Position numbers and translations under genes: made by a program. The notes beneath the pieces were generated by a model. That model saw only the letters and a list, made by a program, of their open reading frames with translations, searched no databases and was not told where the DNA came from. Shown here piece by piece: positions 7,824 through 15,957 of a stretch of DNA of 64,000 bases (positions are counted from its first letter, which is position 1; every line of letters begins with the position of its first letter). Source of the stretch: Phycisphaerae bacterium (lineage in GTDB: Bacteria; Planctomycetota; Phycisphaerae; SM23-33); assembly GCA_018335035.1 (NCBI GenBank), contig JAGXKT010000001.1, forward strand, positions 124,001 to 188,000. Direction: 5' to 3'.

Positions 7824-8864
7824 ATGAGCCGAAGCGAACAATCGCACGAGCCGACCGAAATTCTTGTCGTCGAGGCCCACGAATGGGAGCGGGAGCGGCT
7901 TGAAGCGCAATGTCCACACGCCTGCGAGATCATCACGGCGCGTGAACGCCTGGAGGATCTCCCCGACGATCGCATTCCCGACGCATTACGCGTGTTGAGC
8001 GTATTCGTCCATAGTTCCGTTACGGCCGAGCAGCTCGACCGCATGCCGGGTCTTGAGTTGATCACCACCCGGAGCACGGGATTCGACCACATCGACGCCG
8101 ACGCGTGCCGGCGGCGGGGCATCACGATCTGCAATGTGCCGAACTATGGGGAGAATACAGTGGCGGAGCACACGTTCGGGATGCTGCTGGCGCTGACACG
8201 GAAGATTCACCGCTGCTACGAGCGGACGACGCGGGGGGATTTCAGCATCGAGGGGCTGCGGGGTGAGGACCTCTACGGCAAGACGTTCGGCGCGCTGGGC
8301 ACCGGGCGAATCGCTCGCCACGCGCTGCGGATCGCCGGCGGGTTCGGCATGAGACGGCTGGGCTACGACATCGCTCCGGATGAGAATCTCGCCCAGGCGA
8401 TGGGTTTTTCCTACGTGGATTTCGATGCCCTGCTGGGCGAGTCGGACGTGCTGAGCTTGCATGTGCCATACAACGAGAAGACGCGTCATATCGTCGACGC
8501 CGACGCTCTGGCCAAGATGAAACCCGGCGCGATTCTCGTCAACACTGCCCGTGGCGGGCTGGTCGATCCGGAAGCGCTGATCGACGCGCTGCGCAGCGGC
8601 CACCTGGGTGGCGCGGCGCTGGATGTGCTGGAGGCCGAGACTGCCGTCGCCGAAGAGGCCGAATTGCTCTCGCGAAGCTACGACGTGGACACCCTTCGCT
8701 CCGTGGTTCAGAACACCGCCCTGCTTCGGATGGAGAACGTCATCATCACGCCGCACAACGCGTTCAACTCCAGCGAGGCGCTGGAGCGGATTATCAAGGC
8801 CACGGTCGGCAACGTCCATGCTTACCTTGCCGGCACGCCGGAGAATGTCGTCGCAGCTCCGTAG
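7824..8864 (+). CDS. D-2-hydroxyacid dehydrogenase (LdhA-like)
   Basis: An NAD-dependent 2-hydroxyacid dehydrogenase (346 aa), probably a D-lactate dehydrogenase type enzyme interconverting a 2-oxoacid and its D-hydroxyacid. Visible family features are the substrate-side N-terminal domain (TTRSTGFDHID), the NAD-binding GTGRIAR motif with a following aspartate (GYDIAPDE) that favours NAD over NADP, the catalytic arginine (NTARGGLVD), the glutamate (ALDVLEAE) and the catalytic histidine (TPHNAFNS). The start at 7824 is preferred to ATGs at 7791 and 7806 because GGGAGG lies 7 bases upstream. The substrate is uncertain; other family members act on glycerate, glyoxylate or phosphoglycerate. Confidence 0.88.
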   Translation: MSRSEQSHEPTEILVVEAHEWERERLEAQCPHACEIITARERLEDLPDDRIPDALRVLSVFVHSSVTAEQLDRMPGLELITTRSTGFDHIDADACRRRGITICNVPNYGENTVAEHTFGMLLALTRKIHRCYERTTRGDFSIEGLRGEDLYGKTFGALGTGRIARHALRIAGGFGMRRLGYDIAPDENLAQAMGFSYVDFDALLGESDVLSLHVPYNEKTRHIVDADALAKMKPGAILVNTARGGLVDPEALIDALRSGHLGGAALDVLEAETAVAEEAELLSRSYDVDTLRSVVQNTALLRMENVIITPHNAFNSSEALERIIKATVGNVHAYLAGTPENVVAAP

Positions 8865-8956
8865 GCGCCGTGCGGCTTCGTTCTGGCATCCCGGGCTCCG
8901 GGGGCGGTATAAGAAGCAGCCCGCGGTGTTTCGGGGCGTGGAGTCAGGAGCAGGTG

Positions 8957-9361
8957 ATGGCCCAAAAGACGTTCGAGATTCGCACGAACAGCCGTGACGA
9001 GATGATCGACGTGACCGACCGGGTTGCCGAGGCCGTGGAGGCCTCCGGCCTGAGCGAGGGCGTGGCGACGGTGTACGTGCCGCATACGACGGCAGGCGTG
9101 ACGATCAACGAGAACGCCGACCCGAGCGTAGTCCACGACGTGATAGCGGCTTTGGATGAGGCGGTGCCCTGGCGCCAGGGGTTCTATCGCCACGCAGAGG
9201 GCAACTCCGCGGCGCACGTCAAGAGCAGCATCGTCGGTGCGGCCCAGGCGGTGCCCTTCGCGGGCGGCCGGCTGACGTTGGGGACATGGCAGGCCGTGTT
9301 CTTCTGCGAGTTCGACGGCCCGCGCTCTCGCCGCTTTCGCGTGGATGTTACGGGGCGGTAG
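8957..9361 (+). CDS. yjbQ: UPF0047 / YjbQ family protein, first copy
   Basis: A 134-aa protein of the YjbQ (UPF0047) family, small trimeric beta proteins for which a weak thiamin-phosphate synthase activity has been reported; the cell role is unsettled. Conserved features are VPHTTAGVTINE (metal-binding histidine), the HAEGNSAAHVKSS segment and the C-terminal GTWQAVFFCEFDGPR. The ATG at 8957 is chosen because AGGAG lies 6 bases upstream. A second, more divergent family member is encoded at 39149-39571. The 3' end overlaps the convergent antitoxin-like gene by 14 bases. Confidence 0.85.
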   Translation: MAQKTFEIRTNSRDEMIDVTDRVAEAVEASGLSEGVATVYVPHTTAGVTINENADPSVVHDVIAALDEAVPWRQGFYRHAEGNSAAHVKSSIVGAAQAVPFAGGRLTLGTWQAVFFCEFDGPRSRRFRVDVTGR

Positions 9362-9545
9362 GGTATTGTTCGGCAGCCGTGTTGAAGAGCGCCTCATGGC
9401 CGCTCAGCCGGGCAAGCATCTCCGCGCTGCGACGCTGAATGAGCGTCTCCAGCGCCTGTGCGATCAGTTCCTGGTGTTGCTGAACGCCGGTCAGACGCTT
9501 GGCCTGTCGCAACAGGGCCTCGTCGATGTTCAGCGTGATTTGCAT
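9348..9545 (-). CDS. VapB-type antitoxin-like protein, no toxin partner
   Basis: A 65-aa protein resembling VapB (DUF2191) antitoxins: the opening MQITLNIDEALLRQAKRLTG is a ribbon-helix-helix, followed by QHQELIAQALETLIQRRSAEMLARL, the usual helical part. Such proteins normally repress their own promoter and neutralise a PIN-domain toxin encoded directly downstream. Here the downstream side is the end of the convergent yjbQ gene, overlapped by 14 bases, and no PIN-domain ORF follows. It may be a remnant or a solitary regulator. The longer in-frame ORF reaching upstream to 9908 has no support. Confidence 0.7.
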   Translation of the reverse strand: MQITLNIDEALLRQAKRLTGVQQHQELIAQALETLIQRRSAEMLARLSGHEALFNTAAEQYPTAP

Positions 9546-9893
9546 GGATGGTATATCGGTACAACAGGCCCGTGGGGTCAATAACACAAAAGCTTCTCTG
9601 GACGGCGGCAGGCAGGGGCCGTAGCATCGTTCCAACATGATTGCACGTATTGCCACACATGTCGGTGGGGGTCGCACCGGCGACCGCGGCGGCTGGACGG
9701 TGTTGGTTTGGGTCTGGCCCCGGCCGCGCTGCGGCGCGGCCTGAGGTCTTCCGTGCGTCGGCGAATCAGTCGGCGCCGTCCCCATCGGCGATTTCTGACG
9801 CAGTCTTCCTCTCCTGTCGCCGATACCGAATGATGACAACACTGCGGGTATTCCGTACGCTTTTGCGAACGGCCCGCGCGATGAGCGACAACC
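9546..9893. other. Intergenic region upstream of trpE
   Basis: 348 bases between the divergent antitoxin-like gene and trpE. No convincing ORF, tandem Trp-codon leader peptide or attenuator hairpin pair is seen on the trpE side, so tryptophan attenuation is not supported. The trpE start has only a weak ribosome-binding site (GAGCGAC). Confidence 0.5.
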
Positions 9894-11402
9894 ATGAAAC
9901 ACTATCATCCAACGTTTGACGAGTTCCTGTCCCTATGCGAGCACGGCAACACCGTGCCGGTCTATCGCCAACTTCTTGCCGACTCGCTGACGCCCGTCAT
10001 GGCCTACGAGCGTTTGGCCCAGCCGGCCGGGTTCGCTCCGGCGGGGTACAGCTTCCTGCTGGAGAGCGTCGTCGGCGGCGAGCGGATCGGGCGGTATTCG
10101 TTCGTGGCGGCCGACCCGGAGGCGACGTTCACAGCACGCCGCGACGAGATCGTCATCCGCCGCGCCGGCGCTGAGCCGCAGACCATCGCAAGCCATGATC
10201 CCCTTGGCGAGCTGGCACGCATGCTCGATCCGCACAAGCCGGTGCATGTCGCCGGGCTGCCGCGGTTCACCGGCGGCGTGGTCGGCTTCGCGGGCTACGA
10301 CATGGTCCGCTATTATGAGAAGCTCGGTGACGGCCCGCCGGACGACCGACAGCTTCCTGATCTGTCGTTCGGGCTGTATCGCACGATGGTGCTGTTCGAT
10401 CACGTCTCCAAGACGATCAAGGTGGTTTCCAACGCACACGTCACGAGCGACGCCGGCTCGGCCTACCGCGAGGCGACAGACCGCATCGAGCGGACCATCG
10501 CGCGGCTGCGCGAAGGCGCCGGGCGCGCCGTCGGCGAGATCACGCTGGTCGGCATCCCGGAGAAGCCATTCGAGAGCAACGTCTCGCGCGAGCGGTACAT
10601 GGAGATGGTCGAGGCGTGCAAGGAGTACATCCGCGCCGGCGATATCTTCCAGGTGGTCCCGTCACAGCGACTGGCGGTGGAGACGTCGGCCGAGCCCTTC
10701 GACATCTACCGTGCCCTGCGCGTGGTCAACCCTTCGCCGTTCATGTTCATCCTGCGAACGCCGGAGGTGATGCTGATTGGCTCGTCGCCGGAGATCCTCT
10801 GCCGCGTGGAGGACGGCATCGTGACCAACCGTCCGCTGGCCGGTACCCGCCCGCGCGGCGCCACGGAGCAGGAGGATCGCCGCCTTGAGGCCGAACTGCG
10901 TGCCGACGAGAAGGAACGCGCCGAGCACATCATGCTGGTGGACCTGGCGCGGAACGATGTCGGGCGCGTCGCCGAGCCGAAGACGATCGAGCTGTCCGAC
11001 CTGATGACGGTGGAGCGCTATAGTCACGTGATGCACATCGTCTCGGACGTTCGGGGCAAGCTGGCGGCCGGCAACACGGCCTTCGACGCGCTGCGGACGT
11101 CGCTGCCGGTCGGGACGGTTTCGGGGGCGCCGAAGATCCGCGCGATGGAGATCATCGACGAGTTCGAGCCCACGCGCCGCGGCCCGTATGCCGGGGCGGT
11201 CGGCTACGTGGACTTCAGCGGCAACATGGACACCTGCATCGCGCTGCGGACGATGGCGATCTGCGGCGGCAAGGTGTACGTCCAGGCCGGCGGCGGCGTC
11301 GTCGCCGATTCCGACCCCGCGGCCGAGTATCAGGAAACGCTCAACAAGGCCCGGGCCCTGCTGCGGGCGATCGCCGTCGCCGAGGCGGGGTACGAAGCGT
11401 AG
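9894..11402 (+). CDS. trpE: Anthranilate synthase component I
   Basis: Converts chorismate and ammonia (or glutamine with TrpG) to anthranilate, the first step of tryptophan synthesis. The 502-aa protein has the N-terminal regulatory part and the C-terminal chorismate-binding domain (IRAGDIFQVVPSQR, NPSPFMF, IGSSPEIL, GTRPRGAT, ERAEHIMLVDLARNDVGR, PVGTVSGAPKIRAMEII). The LLES-x10-S tryptophan-binding signature (LLESVVGGERIGRYS, residues 54-68) is intact, so feedback inhibition by tryptophan is expected. No trpG, trpD or other trp gene is next to it, which points to a scattered pathway or to a distant glutaminase subunit. Confidence 0.96.
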   Translation: MKHYHPTFDEFLSLCEHGNTVPVYRQLLADSLTPVMAYERLAQPAGFAPAGYSFLLESVVGGERIGRYSFVAADPEATFTARRDEIVIRRAGAEPQTIASHDPLGELARMLDPHKPVHVAGLPRFTGGVVGFAGYDMVRYYEKLGDGPPDDRQLPDLSFGLYRTMVLFDHVSKTIKVVSNAHVTSDAGSAYREATDRIERTIARLREGAGRAVGEITLVGIPEKPFESNVSRERYMEMVEACKEYIRAGDIFQVVPSQRLAVETSAEPFDIYRALRVVNPSPFMFILRTPEVMLIGSSPEILCRVEDGIVTNRPLAGTRPRGATEQEDRRLEAELRADEKERAEHIMLVDLARNDVGRVAEPKTIELSDLMTVERYSHVMHIVSDVRGKLAAGNTAFDALRTSLPVGTVSGAPKIRAMEIIDEFEPTRRGPYAGAVGYVDFSGNMDTCIALRTMAICGGKVYVQAGGGVVADSDPAAEYQETLNKARALLRAIAVAEAGYEA

Positions 11403-11574
11403 GCGAAGCAGCTTGCCGCGGCTCGGGCGGCGTGCGTAGAATAGCACGTGTCGGGACGGGGCGTGCCGGGTTGGCTGCCGCCATCGGACGGCTGCGCGGA
11501 GGCGCGGACGCACGTCGGCAGCGCGGAAGCCGCGCCGTGCTCGTCTCCGCGCCCTTTCGGCATGATTCGGCGCT

Positions 11575-12693
11575 TCAGGACGCTTTGGTCAGCGCCTCGT
11601 GGGCCTCTTTGAGCTGCTTGCGGATGGGGATGTTCTGGGGGCACTTGTCCTCGCACTGACCGCACGCGATGCAGGCGTCGGCTTGGTTTCCAAGCTTGTC
11701 GTCGTCGGCGAGGGCGGCGTAGCGCCGGCGGGCATGGTCCCAGAGGCCCCAGACGCGCCCGGCGTTGTAGATACTGAAGATCCGCGGGATATCCACGTTC
11801 TGCGGGCAGGGGAGGCAGTACTTGCAGCCGGTGCAGTACAGCTCGGCCAGGGCGTCCAGCCGCTCGAGGTGTTCGGCGAGGGCGGCCTTGTCGTCGTCGC
11901 TGAGGGTGACTTCGTCGGCCGCGGCAGCGAGGTTCTCCTCGACGTGCTGCATCGTGCTCATGCCGGACAGCGCCATCGTCACGTTCGGGTTGGCCAGCAC
12001 GAACCGCAGCGCCAGCTCCGGGACGCGTTGGATGCCGGGGATCATCGTGCGCAGGACGTCGCTGTCGGCGCCGAGGCGCCCGCCGCCGACGGGGCCCATG
12101 ACGACCACGCCGACGTTCTTCTCGCGCGCCCGCGCGATGCCGTCGGCGAGCTGGCGGTCCAACAGGTTATACTGAACCGTGACGACCTCCGGATATCCGG
12201 TCTCGATGAGCTTGACCAGCGCGGCATTGTCGTCGTGGAACGAGCAGCAGATGTGCTTGATGAGCCCCTGGTCGCGTGCCTTGGCCATCCATTGGCCCGC
12301 GCGCGGTTCGATGCCCTCTGTGAAGCACTTCCAATTGACGCCATGATGGTTGTAGATGTCGATGGACTCGATGTCCAGCAATCGCAGTGAGTCCTCCAGG
12401 TGCTGCCACCATTTCTTCTCGTCGTCGTATTCGTGGTTCTTGGTGGAGACGATGACCTTGTCGCGCCAGCCCTTCAGCGCGACGCCGACGGCGCGCTGGC
12501 TGTCCGAGTTGCAGTACCCCACGGCCGTGTCGATGTAGTTGACGCCTTGCTCGAAGGCGCGGCGGATCATGGGGACGGCCTTGTCGTCGTCGACGCGCTT
12601 GGCGTCGCCGTCGCCGGTCATCGGCAGGCGCATCGCGCCGAAGCCGAGTTGCGATACGGTCAATCCCGTTCGTCCGAGTGTTCGGTAGTGCAT
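11575..12693 (-). CDS. Aldo/keto reductase with C-terminal 4Fe-4S ferredoxin-like domain
   Basis: A 372-aa oxidoreductase. Residues 1-280 form an aldo/keto reductase TIM barrel with the active-site set D/Y (IDTAVGYCNSD), K (VSTKNHEYDD) and H (YNHHGVNW). The last 90 residues hold two cysteine clusters (CTGCKYCLPCPQNVDIP and CIACGQCEDKCPQNIPI) that should bind two 4Fe-4S clusters, so electrons may come from ferredoxin instead of NADPH alone. It follows the PQQ-propeller gene on the same strand with an 18-base gap and an AAGGA ribosome site, so the two are likely co-transcribed. The substrate is unknown. Confidence 0.88.
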   Translation of the reverse strand: MHYRTLGRTGLTVSQLGFGAMRLPMTGDGDAKRVDDDKAVPMIRRAFEQGVNYIDTAVGYCNSDSQRAVGVALKGWRDKVIVSTKNHEYDDEKKWWQHLEDSLRLLDIESIDIYNHHGVNWKCFTEGIEPRAGQWMAKARDQGLIKHICCSFHDDNAALVKLIETGYPEVVTVQYNLLDRQLADGIARAREKNVGVVVMGPVGGGRLGADSDVLRTMIPGIQRVPELALRFVLANPNVTMALSGMSTMQHVEENLAAAADEVTLSDDDKAALAEHLERLDALAELYCTGCKYCLPCPQNVDIPRIFSIYNAGRVWGLWDHARRRYAALADDDKLGNQADACIACGQCEDKCPQNIPIRKQLKEAHEALTKAS

Positions 12694-12711
12694 ACGGGTC
12701 CTTGTGTGTGT

Positions 12712-14208
12712 CTACTTCAGTTTCTCGAGTTCCGCTTTTGCGGCGTCGGAAGCGGCCGTGTCGGGGAAGTCCGCCAGGATGCTGCGAAGGAGCTCGGCGG
12801 CCTTGCGGGTCATGCCCATTTTCAGATAACTGCGGGCCAATTTGAGCTTCGCGTCAGCGCGGCTTTCGTCGACGGACCGTGTGACGTCTTCGATTTCGTC
12901 CTCGGTGGGTCTGTCCTTGTGCCTCGCTGCGTCCGTTGCGTCCGCGCCCTTGCCGTCGGGGTTGAAATCCGCCCCGCGGACGTCGAAGCACATCAGGGCC
13001 TTACCGTGGCGGATGTAGAGCCGGCCGTTGGCGATCACGGGGTGCGCCCAGTGCTTGCCGTCGCCTTCGGTGATACGGAAGCTGCTGATGACGTTGAAGC
13101 CCTTGGGCGTTGCCTCGACGAGCGCAAGGTTGCCGCTGCGCTCCTCGTAGCAATAGAGCTTCCCGTCGGCGTACGTGATCGAGCCCTTGTTGTGCCAGTG
13201 CGTGTCATAGGCGGGCTCGCCGGTGTCCCAGTCGAGGCAGACCCAGTTTCCGTTTCCGTTGCCGTGCCAGCTTGACCCGTAGATATGCTCGCCGACCCGG
13301 ACCACGCTGCCATGGTGCGTGTCGAGCGTCTTGTCCGTCCACGCCGGCTCGACGGCATCGCCGCGCGGCGCCAGTTTCAGCATCACGCCGCCGGCATTGT
13401 AGCCGCTGGTGAAATAAACGCTGCCGTCGCTGTACAGCGGCGTGTTGGGATGAGCGCTGCATTGACCGCGATAGCCGTGCTTCCACAGCAGATCGCCCGT
13501 CTCAGCGTCGACACCGACGATGTGACGGTGGGTAGCCGTGACGATGATTTGCTTTCCGCGGTGTTCGATCAGCCGTGGCGAGCAGTAGGCGCTCTTGTCT
13601 GACAGCTCACGCGTGACCCACCGCGTCTTGCCGTTGGAGGTGTCCAGGGCGGCCATCGTCGCACGGGGCCCGCCGGGCGTGCAGATGACCTTGTCGTCGA
13701 CGATCAGCGGGCTCTCGGCGATGCCCCAGGCGACGTTCCGCCCGTCGAAGCGCTTCATCGCGTCGACGCTCCAATCGCGCCGGCCCGTCTTGGCATTATA
13801 GCGGGCGACGACGGCATGGCCGCTGATAACGTAGACCCACGTGCCGTCGACGGTTGGGGTCGTCCGGGCGCCGCCGTGGCTGCGCGTCCAGCCCGGTCCG
13901 TACGTCTTCTTCCACTGAAGCGCGCCCTTGGTGTCCAGGGCGAAGAGGTACTCGTCGCGCCCGACGATGCCGGTGGTGTAGATCATCCCGTCGGCGACGG
14001 CGACGGTCGAGTAGCCCTTGCCGAGATTGGCCGGCGACGTCCAGAGCTTCTCGGGGCCGCCGTCCGGCCACGTGTCCAGCAGGCCCGTCTCAATCGAGCG
14101 GTTGTCGCGGTTCGGACCTTTCCATTGCGGCCAGTCTTCCCCGGCGGCGGCTCCGGCGATTGTCGCCGCGATCAGCAGGGCGACGAGCGATGCGAATCGC
14201 GTGTTCAT
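12712..14208 (-). CDS. Secreted PQQ-propeller protein with a C-terminal TPR-like tail
   Basis: An exported protein of about 498 aa. A signal peptide (RFASLVALLIAATIAGAAAGE) is followed by DWPQWKGPNRD, the opening motif common in planctomycete PQQ-like beta-propeller proteins, then repeated blades with GxxLWK/W-type ends (SPANLGKGYSTVAVADGMIY, RWVTRELSDKSAYCSPRLIE, DLLWKHGYRGQCSAHPNTPL). No PQQ-dehydrogenase catalytic residues were identified, so it may be a binding or assembly protein like BamB. The final 45 residues (KLARSYLKMGMTRKAAELL) look like a TPR unit. ATG at 14208 is favoured over 14235 because GAGGA lies 9 bases upstream. Confidence 0.83.
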   Translation of the reverse strand: MNTRFASLVALLIAATIAGAAAGEDWPQWKGPNRDNRSIETGLLDTWPDGGPEKLWTSPANLGKGYSTVAVADGMIYTTGIVGRDEYLFALDTKGALQWKKTYGPGWTRSHGGARTTPTVDGTWVYVISGHAVVARYNAKTGRRDWSVDAMKRFDGRNVAWGIAESPLIVDDKVICTPGGPRATMAALDTSNGKTRWVTRELSDKSAYCSPRLIEHRGKQIIVTATHRHIVGVDAETGDLLWKHGYRGQCSAHPNTPLYSDGSVYFTSGYNAGGVMLKLAPRGDAVEPAWTDKTLDTHHGSVVRVGEHIYGSSWHGNGNGNWVCLDWDTGEPAYDTHWHNKGSITYADGKLYCYEERSGNLALVEATPKGFNVISSFRITEGDGKHWAHPVIANGRLYIRHGKALMCFDVRGADFNPDGKGADATDAARHKDRPTEDEIEDVTRSVDESRADAKLKLARSYLKMGMTRKAAELLRSILADFPDTAASDAAKAELEKLK

Positions 14209-14292
14209 GGCGGGGTCCTCTCTGTGATGTTTCATTCAGTGGCGCCGACGGCACCGAGTGTGTCAGTATATCCTGCAGTCTGGGCGGACGCA

Positions 14293-15588
14293 TCACAACT
14301 CATCATCCGCCGGGGCGGTCGTCGCGGCCTGCTGCGGTGCGAGGTACAGGTGCACGTTGTCCCAGCGATACTCGTCCGGCGGCCAGTAGGCATAGACCTG
14401 AATTTGAAGCCATTCGACGTCTTCGCCCAGCGTGCCGCGCGGGGGGAAGGGCGCCGCGAAATGTGTCCAGCCGTCAGCTTCCGCGCAATTGAGGTACCAC
14501 CGATAGCATTCGCGCAGGTAGCGTTTGGGATGCTTGGCGGCGTCCGCGTCGATCAGCTTCTGGCGCTTCTCAGGCGGAAGCTCGGCAAATTCGCGCGGCG
14601 TGAGCCCCAGCTCGGCGAGGGTACTTTCCGGCAGCCCGTCCCGCGCGTGCGGCGTGGCGCGGAAGCCCTTGACGAAGACCTTCGCCCCTTTGGGCCCCTT
14701 GCGGTCGACCGTCAGCCAGTAGCGCCGGCCCGGTCGGGCGCGGATGAACGTGCTGCGGAAATGCACGCCTTCCAGCCCCGCGACCGATCCGTAGCTGGTG
14801 TCTCGCGGGACGGTCGGCGGGTCGGACGGGTCCGCCTTGCCCAAGCGCAGCGCCCGCCGGTACGCCAGCCAGGGCTCGCGCGCCAGGTCGGTCCGCAGGC
14901 GCAGGATATTCCCCCGGTCGTCGCCGCCCGCCTCGATGAACGTGGCGAGGTTGTCCGGCGTTTCCCAGCCGGTCGAGCCGCGCTCGAAGCCGCCATTGGC
15001 GTTGACCGGTTCGCCGAGCCCTTCGGGGACGGGCTCGGCGCCCATCTCGGGCGGGGCCCACTCGTCGCGACCGGTGACGTCCTCGACGATCCGCCGCGTC
15101 AGCACGGCGCGGGCGCGCTCGGTATCGTCGGCGTACGTGCGCTTCCAGCCGGTCGGGCTGTCGGGGTCCGTCAGGTCCAGGCAGCGGACCGTCGCGCGAA
15201 GGCCGTCCTCGCCGGTCGTCACCGTGCCATACAGCGCCAGGTTCGCTCCGAGGCGGCGTGCCATCAGTTCGGCAGCGGCGTCGGCGTCGGCCTCGGCGCC
15301 GGTCGGGTCGGCGAACTGTTCGGTCGTAAGCCGGTCGATGACCTCGTAGGCGTCGTCGCGTCGCAGGCGCAGACGCAGCGCGTCGGCCAGGCGGATACCC
15401 GCCGGGCGCCTTGCCAGCGGCACGCGCGGGCCCGGGTCCGCCACGCCGTCAGTGACGAAGTTCAGCACCGCGACGTACGCCCGCGGCGCCGCGGCGGGGC
15501 GGGTGGACGCCTCGTCGGCGGGCCCGTCGCCGGCGACGACGGCAGCCAGCGCCGCGGCTGCGAGTGTTGTGAACGGCCGTGTTGTCAT
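14293..15588 (-). CDS. Secreted protein of unknown function, two-domain
   Basis: A 431-aa exported protein; I do not recognise the family. A signal peptide (FTTLAAAALAAVVAG) is followed by residues 35-175 resembling a FlgT/CsgG-like periplasmic domain (AYVAVLNFVTDG, LARRLGANLALYGTV). The second half (from about residue 215) has a jelly-roll flavour typical of carbohydrate-binding modules (NANGGFERGSTGW, YRWDNVHLYL). The start at 15588 is chosen because it opens the signal peptide and has GAGG 8 bases upstream. A strong promoter lies at 15626-15654. The gene reads toward the PQQ-propeller gene 84 bases downstream, so the pair may act together in the envelope. Confidence 0.65.
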   Translation of the reverse strand: MTTRPFTTLAAAALAAVVAGDGPADEASTRPAAAPRAYVAVLNFVTDGVADPGPRVPLARRPAGIRLADALRLRLRRDDAYEVIDRLTTEQFADPTGAEADADAAAELMARRLGANLALYGTVTTGEDGLRATVRCLDLTDPDSPTGWKRTYADDTERARAVLTRRIVEDVTGRDEWAPPEMGAEPVPEGLGEPVNANGGFERGSTGWETPDNLATFIEAGGDDRGNILRLRTDLAREPWLAYRRALRLGKADPSDPPTVPRDTSYGSVAGLEGVHFRSTFIRARPGRRYWLTVDRKGPKGAKVFVKGFRATPHARDGLPESTLAELGLTPREFAELPPEKRQKLIDADAAKHPKRYLRECYRWYLNCAEADGWTHFAAPFPPRGTLGEDVEWLQIQVYAYWPPDEYRWDNVHLYLAPQQAATTAPADDEL

Positions 15589-15625
15589 CGAGCGGGCCTC
15601 GCTGCCTCGGGCGGGCAGCGCCTCT

Positions 15626-15654
15626 ATCGTACTGAAGACAGTTGCCGATGCCAA
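15626..15654 (-). promoter_or_regulatory. Sigma-70 type promoter, minus strand
   Basis: On the minus strand TTGGCA (15654-15649) and TACGAT (15631-15626) are separated by 17 bases; both match the consensus at five of six positions. Transcription should start near 15619, about 30 bases before the secreted-protein gene. Confidence 0.7.
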
Positions 15655-15684
15655 AAACGATCGTTCGGCGTCACGTCAGGCGCA

Positions 15685-15713
15685 TTGCCCGCCTACGGCG
15701 TTTGTGGTATACG
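15685..15713 (+). promoter_or_regulatory. Sigma-70 type promoter giving a nearly leaderless mRNA
   Basis: TTGCCC (15685-15690) and TATACG (15708-15713) are separated by 17 bases. The ATG at 15724 is only 10 bases past the -10 box, so the mRNA would have almost no leader. It is back to back with the minus-strand promoter at 15626-15654. Confidence 0.45.
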
Positions 15714-15723
15714 CACGTCGTCT

Positions 15724-15957
15724 ATGGTTGAGGCGCTTTGGGCAGCTACGGCCGCTTCCGCAGCGCCGCTGGGTGGCGCGACCAGCCGTCCGGCGGTGTT
15801 GGGTGTGGACGCCGTCGTTGGGGGGCTCGTCGTCGCCGCGGCGCTGATCGTGATGGGCGCGCTGGTTCTGTGGAGCCGTCGCGCCATTGAGCGAGCGGCC
15901 GCCAGCGGCTTTCCCTCCGCGCGCACCGTGGTAAGGACGCACCGCCGTGAGCGATGA
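15724..15957 (+). CDS. Small single-pass membrane protein
   Basis: A 77-aa ORF with one strong membrane segment (GGLVVAAALIVMGALVLW, residues 33-50) followed by a basic tail (RTVVRTHRRER). It ends 11 bases inside the permease gene that follows, so translation of the two may be coupled. No ribosome-binding site is seen, but a promoter 10 bases upstream could give a leaderless message. No family is recognised; it may be an accessory subunit of the permease. Moderate-to-low confidence that it is expressed. Confidence 0.4.
   Translation: MVEALWAATAASAAPLGGATSRPAVLGVDAVVGGLVVAAALIVMGALVLWSRRAIERAAASGFPSARTVVRTHRRER

Noticed and set aside
9831-9893. Possible leader peptide for trpE attenuation
   Set aside because: The short ORF before trpE has no tryptophan codons and there is no terminator/antiterminator pair.
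10662-11513. ORF opposite the end of trpE
   Set aside because: No domain; antisense to a well-supported enzyme.
13816-15957. 713-residue ORF on the plus strand
   Set aside because: Antisense to two well-supported secreted-protein genes. Only its last 77 codons (from 15724) lie outside them, and these are reported as a separate small membrane ORF.
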